From Drosophila persimilis (taxonomy: Eukaryota; Arthropoda; Insecta; Diptera; Drosophilidae), in NCBI RefSeq assembly GCF_003286085.1, contig NW_020825298.1:558001-622000 (forward strand): a DNA stretch of 64,000 nucleotides, in the 5' to 3' direction. Shown one piece after another: positions 24,202 through 37,132 of this stretch. The first letter of the stretch is position 1. Each line of letters begins with the position of its first letter. Below the pieces are notes generated by a model. That model was not told where the DNA came from. It was given only the letters and a program-made list of their open reading frames with translations, and made no database searches. The position numbers and the translations under genes are program-made.

Positions 24202-24985
24202 GTGCGGGTGCAGCGATATTGAATATTGGCAATAACAACAAAGGAGTAAACACGCGCGAACAAATACTTGAAAAAATCTAATTGGTGGAAACTAAAATAT
24301 TTAACAATGCTATACTCGTACGCGTTGAGCGGAAAAAAGTTGAGCGATTAAGCCTGCGATATTAGCGAAAGAGAGTGTGAGAGTGAAAGAGAGAAAACCG
24401 ATTTCTGCGTTTTTGCAAGTGCAAAAGTGCCCAAGCGCGTTCTGTTGAGGATTGCATACACATATGTATAATTATTTATATGTATTTATAGCTTTTTGTT
24501 TTGTTTTTGGTGGTTCCGAAGAGTGCGGTGCTGGTGCAATGATATTAAATATTGGAATAACAACAAAATATTAAACGCGCATAAGCAAATCATGGAAAAA
24601 AATATACTTGTGCGAATTAAGCGGGAAAAAAGTTAAGAGAGGCCTGCGATGCAAGGGAAAGAGAGCATGAGAGTGGAAGAGAGAAAGCCTAATTCTGTGT
24701 TGTTGCAAGTGCAAAAATGCCGAAGTGCGTTCTGTTGAGGATTGCATATTGTGTTTTGTTTTGTTTTTGGTGGTTCAGAAGAGTGTGGTGCTGGTGCAGT
24801 GATATTGAATATTGGAATAACAACAACATAGTAAACGCGCGTAAACAAATCTTGGAAAAAAATACTATGCTCGTACGAGCGAGCGGGAAAAAAGTGAAGA
24901 GAGGCAGGCAACGTAAGGGAAAGAGAGCGTGAGAGTGGAAGAGAGTAAGCCGAATTCTGCCTTTTCGCAAGGGCACAAGGAATAT
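24202..24985. repeat. Three diverged tandem copies of a 260-320 bp block
   Basis: Copies start near 24202, 24522 and 24782. Each runs through the same order of landmarks: GTGC..GGTGC, GATATT(G/A)AATATTGG, AATAACAAC, AAACGCGC, GCGGGAAAAAAG, a GA-rich stretch (GGGAAAGAGAGC.TGAGAGTGG) and GCAAGTGCAAAA. The first copy carries an extra AT-rich insert of about 60 bp. Divergence is far greater than in the 13.5-kb duplication, so the event is older. Confidence 0.85.
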
Positions 24986-25872
24986 TTAAATAAGGTGATG
25001 ATAATTGGGTACGTAATAGTTCTATTATAAATATATATGTATATTTGGTTTTTTTTGTTTGCTGGAGAGTTTGGTCTGAGAGTGTGCGAGATACATGTGT
25101 GTATGGGAAATAAAATCACAAAGTCAAGAGAGGAGGAATGCCTCAGCTTATTTTAATACACCTTGCAATTGAAATTAGAAATAAAGGAAAATAAGAATAT
25201 TGGGTTCGCTGGGAAGAACTCCGAATAAGCGGCGAATGTTTCGGTCCATAAACAATACGGTTTGTGCCCTCCGCCGAATGGGATTCCGAAATCCACGATC
25301 CGTTGCCAAATGTGCATCAGAAAACTATTGTAATTGAAATTCCTGCAACATTTTTGCCTTGTAATTTGATTTTAATGTGGGTCAAATTGTTGCCTCGCCT
25401 CGCCCGGCCCCGCCCCGCCCGTCTCGCCCATCGCGAATTCCCATCTGTGGATGTAAAAAAAACACAGAAAAACACGGACACACATGGACCCGTTACCCGG
25501 AACCCGGGACCCGGGGAGCCGTAACATGTGCCGAAACTAGTAGCTAATGGCCCTAAAAGCCGCTTCCTCGTTGATTGCAGCACCCGGGATACGAGGAATG
25601 GCGGAGTGGAGCCGAGGAGCGCGGATAGTGGAACACTTTGTGCAATTTAGCTTTTGGCCAAAGTCATTAAGTTTGATGTTAAAGGCAGTTCCTACTGCTA
25701 CTCTCCTGATTCTCCTTCTGCTCCCGCACCTACTCCTTTTTCTGCTCCTGCTTTTGCTCCTGGACTCTGATTCCGGCTCCGGTTGGTATGTCAACTGGCG
25801 CTGCTCCAGGCAGATTTACAGTCAGTCGGTATTCCGTCCGTCAGTCAGATATTTCATCCGCTAGTCCGTCCA

Positions 25873-25920
25873 TCAGTCAGTCAGTCAGTCAGTCCGTCAG
25901 TCAGTCAGTCAGTCAGTCAG
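25873..25920. repeat. CAGT tetranucleotide repeat
   Basis: About 12 units, one interrupted by CCGT. Shorter related runs lie just upstream at 25818-25850. Confidence 0.9.
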
Positions 25921-27010
25921 GGGAGGGCTGGTTGCCAAAAGCGGATGCATTACAAAGGACATCAAGTCGGGGATATTGAGTTTTGTGTGCAACAAAGAAA
26001 AGCGCATACAAAGCCGGGCGCAAAATAAATGCTTCTTTGTTGGATTGCCGTTCGTTGGGCAACGAGGGGGCGGAGTCAGAGGGGCAGAATGAGGCGGAGG
26101 CAGCGAGAAAAAATTGAATTACATGCGAGAGCCAGCAGCAGCTTCTATGCCCCTTCTCGCATCTCCATCTCCATCTCCGTATCCGTATCCGACTCTGGAG
26201 CCCCAGTCCGGGGTCCACCGCAGGCGCAAAACTACTGTGATTGCGTGTCCTAGGCGATGAGGGATGGGTGTGGATGGGGGACGGAGGCGTGCCCACGGAT
26301 ATGATGAAGCAGCGGCATAAAAATAAGTACAAAAGCAACACAACGCGAAAGCAGGCAAAAGTAAAATGCGCTTTCTCTGCAGCTCCTGCTCCTGCTGCTG
26401 CTCCTGCTCCTGCTCCTCCGTCCTGGATCCAAGTCGTTGCGCTGCTGCTTTTTTGTAGCTTCATAAAAAATTTCCCAAGCGGAAATGCAATTTAATTAAA
26501 AATGTCCTGCTGCTGGCGGAGGAGTCCCAACCAGCGCCATCCTTGGTCCTGCAGCTGAAGGCGCACCGTCTCTCTCCCCCTCTCTCTCTTTCACAGCGCT
26601 CTTTTGCGCCCGTTTGTGTTTGTCTACTGCCGCACCCCTTGGCATCCCATGGCCCCCCCCGCTTCCTTGGACGCAGAGTTGTAGGCAAACATGATGAATC
26701 TGTTCCACAGATTTCCCGCTGGACACAGACCACTCCGCATCCTGCTCTCGCCTTTCTCTCTCCGCTCCTCCATCATGGGATCCAAAAACAAAATCGTTTA
26801 AGATTAACAGCAGGCGATAAACAGGCAGCGGCCCCTGAAAATGCAGCAAAATTAAGGCCGAGAAACCCGTCGCACCGCACCCTTCCGACTCCGCGGGGGG
26901 CTCGGGGATCCACAGTTAAGTGAATTACCATACTCAATTAACGTTATGCTTATTACGGGACCCATGGACCTAACTCTAATCCAATTCTCAGACTCTGAAT
27001 GCAGCGCCGG

Positions 27011-27068
27011 CAATGGGAATGGGAATGGGAATGGTAATGGGAACGGAGCTGTGGAGCTGTGGAGCTGT
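27011..27068. repeat. AATGGG hexamer run followed by a 9-bp GAGCTGTG-type repeat
   Basis: Five AATGGG-type units, then three GAGCTGTGG units. Confidence 0.8.
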
Positions 27069-29267
27069 GTTTCCATGTTCCAGTGGTGGATGAAAGACGC
27101 CATTCACTCAGCCATTCGAGGGTAGGGGGAAAGAGGGAGAGCGTCGCCCAAAGCATTTCCCATTTTCCGAATGCAAACCAAATTAGCCTGCCGTTTCGGT
27201 GGGGACGATGGGCGAACAATGGCATGAATGGCGCTTTATAATCAAGCCTCGTCTGTACCTTTGGGCCTCAATCTGAACTTCTGTTCAAATGCGGTCCAAA
27301 AAGGGGACTGGGCTTCAAAGCAAGGCCTTCAACTGGAAAAGAGGACTTGAAATCGGAAAAATATACCCCCCGTAATGGGCATGAGAAAAATCTAAACGAT
27401 AAAGATCTTCCGAGAATCGGTCTAATGTCGAATTTCAAAGCCTATAAGAAAGAATCCCCCTTTAACATTGCCATATTTCCCAGATAACCTGTTGACCCCT
27501 GGCCCTGTTCCCTGGATCCCTGTTGCTGGCTCTGTGTGCATGTGTGTGGGTGTCGTGTAAATTTGCATGTTTACATGGAAGTTTTACACGCGAAACTGGC
27601 AACAAATTTGGAATCTTTTTTAGTCGGCCGCAACAACAGCAGCAGCCACAAAGTGTCGAAAGATGTTGCCCCACTGCTGTGGCGACCACTGGTCCCTCCG
27701 ACCAATGCCACGCCCACGCTCACGGCAGCTGCTTGCGGCTTGAGCCCTGAACGGCTGCTCCCCGGGAGAATACATATAGCGCCAAACCAACCCGCAACTG
27801 CGGCTGTATCCTTGTGTATCCCTTGTCGGTGTGTGTGTGTGTGTGTGTGTGCGTGTGGGAGTATCTGTGTGTCAATTTAATTATGCGATTACTTGGTGCC
27901 CCACCTCCACTACCACTTGAAGTTTATTTGTTTGCAGAGTTTTCGTTGATTGTTAATCGAATTAGGACGAAAGGGACACTGGACACACGGCACACGAAGG
28001 ACGAAGGACGCGCTTGCTCCTGACTTTAATTAAATTTAGGCATTCATCGTCCAGGCGTCCCGGCGTCCAGGCGTCCAGGCGTCCATCGGCTCCAACCTCC
28101 ATTATATGCATCTGTGTTGTGTCTCTGTGCGGCATGTGTGTCCGTGTCCGCGTGGCGATAAAAACCGCCTGGGCCGCGACGGCATATGCCGCTCATTATG
28201 CATCTGCGGATCGTGTAAATGAGCCGGCAGCCGGGAGGCGACTCCTGCTGCTTCCTGCCTCCCGTGGTGCTCCTCTGTCTCCCTGTGAATCCTTGCTCTG
28301 TGCCACCTCTCGCAGCCGCAAGCGCACTTTCGTTAATTACGCAACAACAACAACAAAAACAACAGCAGCAGCAACAGCAACAACATCAGAGAAGGCTTAC
28401 AAATGCTCTCCTCCGTTCGTTCGTTCGGCGGATGGGTTGCATCACTTTATTGAACTTAATTGCATGCAATAAACCCATAGTGTGGAGCGCTCGTTCGAGG
28501 CGGCGTCCTCCTGGATACCGGATGATGAGAGGAGCTAGCGATGGCAGCGATGGGAGCGTGACACGGTTGTTTCAACATCCCGAAGAGAATAGATGGAAGG
28601 AGCAGTCCCGTTCAAAGTCGGGCTTGCATTCCCCAGATATCCGCTGTAGCAGGAATCCATAACTGGAAGCGTGACAAGATCTATGCAGACCTCCTTCTGG
28701 ACTTGCAAGCATGGAACGATGGAAAACGGAGCTCTAACATTCAGGATTGCCCTCCAGTTATTAGCCTTCTCCCAATGTGGATCTTGATGACACGGTGACG
28801 CCACTATGTGGGGCACAGAGATGCAGATGTGGAGCTGCATATTCAATTACTCGGATGCTACTTTGGATGCATTTCATTTGCATTCAAAGGCCTTTTTACG
28901 TGACTTTCGTTGCCAGCAGCAGCGGCAGCCCCTCTACTCCAACCTCCCCCCTCTACGATTGTATCTGCATCTGCATCGTGGGGCAAATTGAATTACCACC
29001 ATTGCATCCATGCCACTTCCCCATCCTCCTTTTGCGTTGATAGATATATATATGTATATGTATCTGTGGAATCATTGGGAAAATTAAGTTGGCGGAGGGG
29101 AGTGGGTGCTGGGTGGCAGTGGAGCTATCATTCAACACAGAGAGATGATGATTGGCGGAGAGAGCGGGAGAGTGGAGCTCATTTGTTGCGCTGCTTTGCG
29201 CCTTTTGTGTGCTGGCAATGCGACGTTTCCGTTTCCGGCCTTTGTCCGCTGCATTGTTCTCTCCGCC

Positions 29268-29294
29268 GGACACTGGACACTGGACACTGGACAC
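29268..29294. repeat. 7-bp tandem repeat, TGGACAC
   Basis: Nearly four copies. Confidence 0.8.
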
Positions 29295-29500
29295 CGGAGG
29301 ACCATCGATGCCACGGAGTGCGGCACGTGCTTCTCCATCTGGGTTTTTGTCGTCGCGTCGCATATTTCATTATCCCATTTATGCCATATTTATATTATCG
29401 CATTAAATGCACTTTGATTTGCGCTCCACGACGCCACAACGGGATGCATTATTCAAACTTTTGTGTAAAATGTAATCAACTTGGGAGTTGCATGTCCCCT

Positions 29501-29567
29501 CCCCCCAGCCCCAGCCCATGCCTCAGCCCCTGCCCCAGCCCCTGCCCCAGCCCCAGCCCCTGCCCCC
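29501..29567. repeat. CCCCAG/CCCCTG imperfect repeat
   Basis: About 11 imperfect hexamers, C-rich on the + strand. Confidence 0.8.
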
Positions 29568-29589
29568 TCTCGCCATGCAGCTGCTACTA

Positions 29590-29745
29590 ACTAAATTATG
29601 GATCTATTTCTGTTGCATTATTAAATGCAATTTTCGACTATAAATGCAATTTGCAATTTTTCCCCGTTTTTGCGCAATTTTTTCCGTTGCTATCGTTTTG
29701 GTTTTTGTTTTTGTTTTAATTGCATTAAAAATGCGCTTTCATTGC
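29590..29745. promoter_or_regulatory. AT-rich cluster of ATGCAAT and TTGCGCAAT words
   Basis: Repeated TGCAATT or its complement occurs at least six times, with one palindromic ATTGCGCAAT (C/EBP-like) and several TTTTTG runs. It looks like a transcription-factor binding cluster. The function is inferred from words only. Confidence 0.3.
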
Positions 29746-31344
29746 GGCCAAAAATCAACAGAAACAGCAACAATTGCAGCACTAACGATAACGCAGCGAA
29801 AAAGAGCGAGAAATCAAATCAATTCGCACCAAGGGGGCTGCCATAAGAGGGACGCACTGCTCCAGGATGTACTCGATCCTCCTGTTCGAATGTTGTGACA
29901 GAATTAATTGCCAGTCGATGTGCTTAAACAATCGAGTGGAAGACAGGACAGGAGGAGTCCAAGGCCCAATCGAATGCACTGCCCATCAATTTATATGAAA
30001 ATTGTGTCAGCGCACAGTTCAAAAGTCAGGCAGCCAAATTTCAAAGGGAAATGGGGTTGGATGCGAGGCCTTTATGGATATCGCAAGCTTCAATGCAATT
30101 TCCGTAATATGCGACGCGACGCCAGAGCAATGGAGGAGGAGGAGAAGGAGGAGGAGGATGGGATGGGTGGATGGGAGGATGTTGCAGATGCACATGGAGA
30201 TGAGATTGAATGAGATGCAAGCGGCAGCGCATGAATTTAATTACCAAACGCAAGGAGCGAGGCAGTCGCTGTCTCTCTGCATCTGCCTCTCTCCCTCTAT
30301 CTGTCTCTCTCTCTCTCTGTGGCACTGCCTGGGCGTCGTGTTCGTGTTGTTGTCACTCTTGGCTGCAATGTTAATCAACTTCATTACCACAAATTGCTAT
30401 TAGCATATGTTAGTGTGTGCCTCCTGCCTCCTCCGCTGCTGCTGCTGTTGCTGTTGCTGTCGTTTCTGTTGCCACGAAGTCAGAGTCGGTATCAGAGTCA
30501 AACAGGCGGAGGACCAGGAAGTGGCATGGCGCACAAATGCACTTGTCTTGGGCTGTCGAGGAGGCAGCGGCAACAGCAGCAAACAACATCAAATGATGCA
30601 ATTATTACGACGGCAGAGAGGCGGAAGAGGAGGAGAAGGAGGCGAAGGCGTAGGCGAAGGCGAAGGCGCCTCTTCCGCCGCCCTATTCCCTTCGAATTTG
30701 GCGCAAACCTCGGACGGGACGCACAAAATCGAAATCGACCGCCGCTAATATAATTAAAAAGCCATTAAGCGCACAAACAGACAACCTTGAGACGTCGTGG
30801 CGGGGAGGGGACACGGAGGGAGCTGTCGCTGTACCCTTCCCCGGGAATCAATCACTGAAGCTTTAAGTCGGGGCTTCATTGCCAATTCCATCTCCCCCGA
30901 GGAACGGATCATTAGAACGGGGAAGAGTGTCTGCGAAAGGCCTTGGAATCTGCGTTCCTTTTTTTAATATAATTCCTAAGGCTTCCAGCCAATGGCTCTG
31001 CCATCGCCATAAATTATAAGTCATTGGCTTTCCCCTGGACCTCGTCTGTTGCTGGGGATACGCTGGACTAAGGACCAAGGACAAGGATGTGAAGGCGCAT
31101 TAATATCCCCAACATGACTATGACTTTGAGTGAATGCTTCAAATTAAAAAGAAATTTACCATTTACCGCATCCGCATGTTGACTGGCGACGAGCGATGCG
31201 GGGATTAAATCGAGGCAGTGACAGGCGCAGGCGGCAGCCAGCGGAGGGGCAGCAGGCGGCAGTCAGCAGACGATGGACGTGGCGTATACGTAATGTATCA
31301 AAAGTTAGAGCGCGTGTGTTGAAGGGAGGAGCGTCCTGGGAGCC

Positions 31345-31348
31345 ACAA

Positions 31349-31385
<37 letters not shown>

Positions 31386-31403
31386 AACAGCAACAGCAAC
31401 AAG
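31345..31403. repeat. CAG/CAA trinucleotide repeat
   Basis: About 18 mixed CAG and CAA triplets. They would read as polyglutamine on +, but no exon signals flank the tract. Confidence 0.9.
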
Positions 31404-33437
31404 AAAATGATTACAGCCAACTAATGACGCTGTCTAAAATGATTTATCTCGTTATGGCGGACACTCGGAGGCAGGGGCATAAGGCTGGCGGCAAAAGTCA
31501 GAGGCACGAACGTATAAAAAAAGAGCAAGAGCTTCTTCTTGGGACAGTGGCCATAATTCAAACGTGTTTATGATGTATACAGGCGATTTGGTGCGTATCC
31601 TAGTCGCTGTGCCTGCGTCTCCTCCACCTCGACCCATCTGGAATCTGCGACAGAGATCCGCAAAAGAACATCCTACGAGTGGAGGTGGGAACAGAACAGA
31701 ACAGAACTTTGGATGGAGTTCGGAGTTCGGGGCTGGGAGCTGGGAGCTCGGAGCTCGGAGTGGGAGGTAAACTATGAATGAACTACTCAACGGTTTAATG
31801 CCAGTCGGACCGTCGGGGAGCACTGTTTAATGCGATGCCCACACATGAGGCGTTCCCCTCCTGACTGGGAGTACACTTCCATGTTGTGGACTCTCTTTCT
31901 CTCTCCCTCTCTGGCGAGGCAAAAGCGTATTAACATGCTGACCAAATAGCACACAAATGCTTGCCTGTATACAAATGTGTGTACCCTCGGTGGCCAGCGG
32001 GTATGCTCGGATGTGTATTGAGGTTGGCGGGAGAACATTTGCAGCGACGGAGAAATCCATGAAAAGGCGAAGGAACAGCAATCGGAGTGAGGTATGGGGT
32101 ATCCTCCAGGCGGGACTCCTATGCTCAATCTTCTTCTGTTTTTCATATATGCATGGGGATATGGTCGTATGTACATGTATGTATATATTGTGCGGTGCCA
32201 TCGTGTGCATAGATGCCATTTGAATGTGGGATCCAGAGATGGAGATGGAGGCGAATCCTGAGACTGTTGGCTGCCGCCTCTGCCTCCTGGTAGTGGCAGT
32301 AGTAGCATCTGTTACTAATGGATAGTAGCAGAAAACAAATGGACAAGCGCACAGATTCGCACACAAACACTCACCCACACACACACACACACAATCGTAT
32401 CCTTGGGATGGACGTCAACAGCTCGTGCAAACATCTTTGTAGATTTTATTTCTAAATCTCATTACCAAATGGTGTCCCTTCGGTGTGCGACAGGGACAGG
32501 GACAGGGGGGGTGGCGAGGTACGTGCGTGTGCATGTGTGTGTGACGCACACACACACACACACTGCTGCTACTGCTGCTGCTGCTGGAGTATAAATGCAA
32601 TAAACTGTAAGTGTGTTACTTCTACTTCTCTCCGGACTCTGGACTTCCGAGGAGGATTGTTCTTGGTTCTTGGACTTGGGGCGACTTTTCGAGAACAAAA
32701 CTAAATTTCGCTGAGAGAATGTATGGGTGTCCTGTGTGTGTGTGTGCGTGTGTGAGGGTGTATATAAGGCACTCCCTCCTGCTCGTGTCCCCTCATCAAT
32801 TTCCACAGATATCAGCTGTTGCAAATGTTTTTATAATCGCAACAAAAGCGAACCATATAAATTGTCTCGCAAAAAAGTTTCCGGACTTGAAGAACTTTGC
32901 ATGAAACTCTGGAAAATGGAACTGAAAATGGAATTACCTTAAAGAACTGTTGGAGTTCCCTCTCTTGGCTTTTTCTACACACAGCGCTTGTCCCTTGGCA
33001 CAGCCATCGTTTGCAATCAATTAAAATATTTGCACTCTGGTTGCACCATTCGATTTCATGTCCTGTTCCAAATGCTTGACCAAGGACCAACCAAAAATAG
33101 TCTCCAATAAAAAGAAACAGCGAGGCACCCGACGGAAGGCACCATCTTTAGAGAATCGACTGTGAAAGTACCCTTTGAAGATTCATTGCTGCAATGACTG
33201 ATTCGATCTCCACAGAAAAGATACAGTGGGGCAAAGCAGATTGCGTATCTTCCTTTTTCTGCATCTTTGCGAAACATCAATCTGGTCGTAGTACTCGTAA
33301 TACCCCTCTCTGCAAAGAGGGTATCCCCGAGAATAGTTTCAAAAACACACGACAAAAACTTAATCGCTCGTGTAATGACTACATTCGACTTTTGTAATTA
33401 GCAGCCGGTCGGTTCGTCGTAGGGCAGCCACGTCCCT

Positions 33438-33470
33438 GGGTCTCCGGGTCTCCGGGTCTCCGGGTCCCTG
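33438..33470. repeat. 8-bp tandem repeat, GGGTCTCC
   Basis: Four copies, the last degenerate. Confidence 0.8.
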
Positions 33471-35442
33471 AGTCCCCGAGAGAATAAATATTAATTTGCC
33501 ATGGCCCCCCACAAACCCAAACCCAATCCCTGCCACTCGCCCTGCCCCTTCCAGCGCTCGTCTGCCAATGCAGCACGAAATTTATGTGCAACGTACAACA
33601 AATTTTCACTTATTTCCAGGAGTGGGAGCGCCACCGAATCGAATGGAATGGAATGGAATGTGTCGTGCCCTGGATCCGGGCGTGTGTTAGGGGTACTCTG
33701 TATTCTGCAGTTTGTTGTTTGCTAGTGCCAGTGCTAGTGCTGCTGCTTCGTGACAAGAACCCGCGCGAATGCAATAAATTTTGTATTTAATTTTCAATTC
33801 GTTTTACTTTTATTCGGGCACCGAAGGAGCGAGAGAGCAGCAAGGTCTTGGCCGGACGCCAGAGCTCTCCAGAGCGTGGCTGTAACATCCGTTGGAGGAC
33901 TCGAAGTCGGACCCCGTCTGGAGGACTCCTTCTGCTCCTCCTCCTTCGTGCTATCGTTTTTAATGGTGCACGTCCAATTTGATTACAACTGTCATCTGTT
34001 GGGGCGAGTGCGACGCGAGGCAAGTGGCAGCCAAAAACAAAACCAAAAAATAGGGAAAGGAAAACACAAACTAAGACTCGGGCAACCGCCTAATGAAGTA
34101 ATTTCAATTAGAGAGCGCAAGGCCTTGGGGCACTGTGGAAGATACCATCTACGCCTTCTGCTGTGTGCCTCTTGGCGACCTTTGCGGCATGTTGGGGCAC
34201 CGAAGTTCCGCCATTAACTTAATTGACGTACGTTGACCCAAATCAAATGGAGCTGCCTCTTCTTCGTGGCAGTGGCAGTGGCAGTGACAGCGGCAGTGGC
34301 AGCGGCAGAGTCAGGTGGCATTGCCACTCGTCTAATTATGCTAATTTTGCCTGCCTCAAGTGGTGCCTCGTTTTTGCCACGTGAGTCGGATGCTGTGTTG
34401 ATGGGAAGGTGTTGCCAAGCAATCAGTCGAGAGTTCTGCCTCCTCCCTGGCCCGGCATGGGGCACATGCCCCACGCCCCATCCCCAACGATTGGGGAAAA
34501 CATTTAAACACTCCTCCAATGCATTTATCAGCATTTATCTTTCTGACTTTAGTTCCAGAAGTGGAAGCAGCAAGAGGAAAAGCCAGGCATCGAAAGCCAA
34601 AAGTGAAAATTTGCTTTTATCACGCAAACAGCAGCCATGGCCCGCCCCCATCCTCTTGGGGCAGCAACAGTTTTTGGGGAGTTTGTTTGGGAAATATTTG
34701 CCAGTTTGAAAAATGAAATGTGGCTGCGGGAAAGCGTAAGGGAAATGGAGAAAAGTGTCCAAAGAAAAGACAAAACGCAGTCAACTTCATTAAAGACGGA
34801 TGAGCGACAAAGTCCAAAGATCGACTCTGGAAATGAGCGAGGAGAAACAGAGACAAGAGAGTGAGAAATGGAGAGATGGAGAGATGGGTATAGAAGAGAG
34901 AAAAGTTTACATGAAAGATTTAAGGAGCTTAGCGAGTCAAAGACGAGAACAAGACTCGAGTCCTTTTCTCATTCCTATTGCTCTCTCTCTCTCTCTCCCT
35001 CTCTTTGCAATCGAGGTAAAAGTTTTGTCGCTGGCTTAAAAACGTTTTCTCCTCGAAAGTACTTTTGGGGAACATATTTGCTATCAGTTGGCGTCCAGTT
35101 GCATGCCTCAGTTTCCTCCGCTCTTCGCGCAACTTCCGCCAGCCCCATACCCCATACCCCATGTCTCTCTCCCTCTCCCCCTCTCTCTGTCTCTCTGTTT
35201 GTTTGTTTGTCTGTCTGTTTGTTGCCACTTTCGGCAAGTTTTTGCGAGCAATTTTTCAGCCACGTCGTGTCTGGCTATAATTTCGTGCTGCCTCCGTCGC
35301 TGCCTGCTGCCTGCTGCCGCCGCGTGGAGTCGCCATCGTCGTCGTGTGGTTGGCAGCGCTGCCAAGTGTTGCATCCGTTTCCTGTTGATAGTCAGTGGCG
35401 TGTAAATAGGAGAATGTTTCTCGTACTTGAATTTATTTGACT

Positions 35443-35474
<32 letters not shown>

Positions 35475-35802
35475 CACCATCTCCCACCCTGTGTGGGTGT
35501 GGGTGGGGCATGCCGCATGCCCACTCGATCTTTCTTTCTGTTTAACAAAGTCAAACAATTTCATGCAATTAAAACCGTTTTTCATTAAAAATGCAAATTT
35601 CAAATGCAAAACGAACTCGAGTCACGTCAAGCATCAACATGTACACATACTTACAGACTCACTCATGCCCCACTGTGTGGCATCCACCATCCCCAGCCCC
35701 ATCCTTCACCCACCTTCTATCTGCCACTCCCGCTGGCGGGCGGCTGAGTGTTTGTTCTCATGCAAGGCGGGTTCTGGATTCTGATGGGTGCTGGCTGGTT
35801 TC

Positions 35803-35837
35803 CGGGGGGTTCGGGGGGTTTGGGGGGTTCGGGGGGT
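35803..35837. repeat. 9-bp G-rich repeat, GGGGGGTTC
   Basis: Four imperfect copies; four runs of six G, with quadruplex potential. Confidence 0.8.
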
Positions 35838-36297
35838 CGCAGGTACTTAACTTGATGTCACCAAACAAAAGCACTTTGTTTTAACATGTGCCTGACACTC
35901 CTCCCTCCCAGCCCCTGCTGCTCTCCCTCTCTCCCTCCCATGGAGTACGGTACCCATCCCCGGGTTAGAGGTTGCATTGCAGCGTGCTTAAAAGCCGCTT
36001 GTCTTGTAAACAATCATAAAAAATCATAATAAAATGCCATAAAGTTGAGAATGTATGTTGTACGGGCACCCTGCCACACACTCCATGCCCCATCCGGACA
36101 GTCGCCCTGCCCCTTGTGACGATTAAATTTGAAGACTCCCCCGCCCTGGAACTCCCTCTCCTTCTGCTCCTGGGAGCTGGGATCATTGTCTGCTCTTTAG
36201 CTGTGGAGATGGAGCTGAAGCTGAAGTGAAAGGGAAGTTGCTTTTGTTCTCCTAGTAGTCTGCAGCGGCACTCAGACCTGCCCCATCCTCCTGCCAC

Positions 36298-36322
36298 CAC
36301 ACACACACACACACACACACAC
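36298..36322. repeat. CA microsatellite
   Basis: About 12 CA units. Confidence 0.9.
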
Positions 36323-37091
36323 ATGTGTCTCCTGCAGCTGACATTGTCATGCTTTCGGGATACTGATTGTGGTCCATGCATTGTTGTTCCCTAATGTCTT
36401 CCTTTGCCACCGAGAAGAGAAGCTCTGCAGCTCTCTGCAGCTCCAAGGCTCCGAAGCTGCGAAGCGAACTGAAGACATTGTTACATTTGACAATTTTAAG
36501 CGGATTTCGGAAGCGAGGCATGCCGTAGAGAAGCAGACGAGGGACTCCTCTTGCTCCTATTTCTATGGTCAGCTTTTGGAGAAAGAGGAGTGTACCCTGG
36601 AGGAGATCCCTTGGAAGAAACCTTTCCTGTGTCAGGACAACTTGTGAAAGGAAGCAAACCCCTAGAAAAGACCGGGACTCCCACAGAAGAAGCCTTCGGC
36701 AGTGCCATCGATATTATTTTGATGGAGTGTACCCCAGGGAAGACTTGGATCGAATGGAGAAAGGCCCCCTGCTTGCTTTCTAGTGGGCCTTTGAAGTGCT
36801 CTCGATGTTGGTTCCTCTCAAAATTCATCCGCTTTTCGGATAACTCCACAACTTATCACTAATTGGTGGCACTTACCTCTTGCCACTGGCCTCTGTTCGC
36901 TCTCCTGTAAGTGTGGGGCCCCCTCTCTCTGCCCCCCTCGCCCGCAGAATCTCTTTTCATCTTCTATTAGCTATTTGGGTGGCGCTTCGACTTGAAAGAC
37001 GCTCCGCTCTCGCAGCTTTTTGAGCATTTCAGCTTGTTTGTAAAGTGGCTTATAAACTGACTGACAGAGTGCTATGTGTGTGTGCCACATC

Positions 37092-37132
37092 CTGCTCTGC
37101 TCTGCTCTGCTCTGCTCTGCTCTGCTCTGCTC
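37092..37132. repeat. 5-bp tandem repeat, TGCTC
   Basis: Eight perfect copies. Confidence 0.9.

Noticed and set aside
28910..29590. 226-codon + strand open frame
   Set aside because: It passes through several simple repeats (CCCCAG hexamers, TGGACAC) and has no domain or splice support.
30600..30680. Arg-rich coding run on the + strand
   Set aside because: Product of a purine-rich GGAGGC/GAAGGC repeat.
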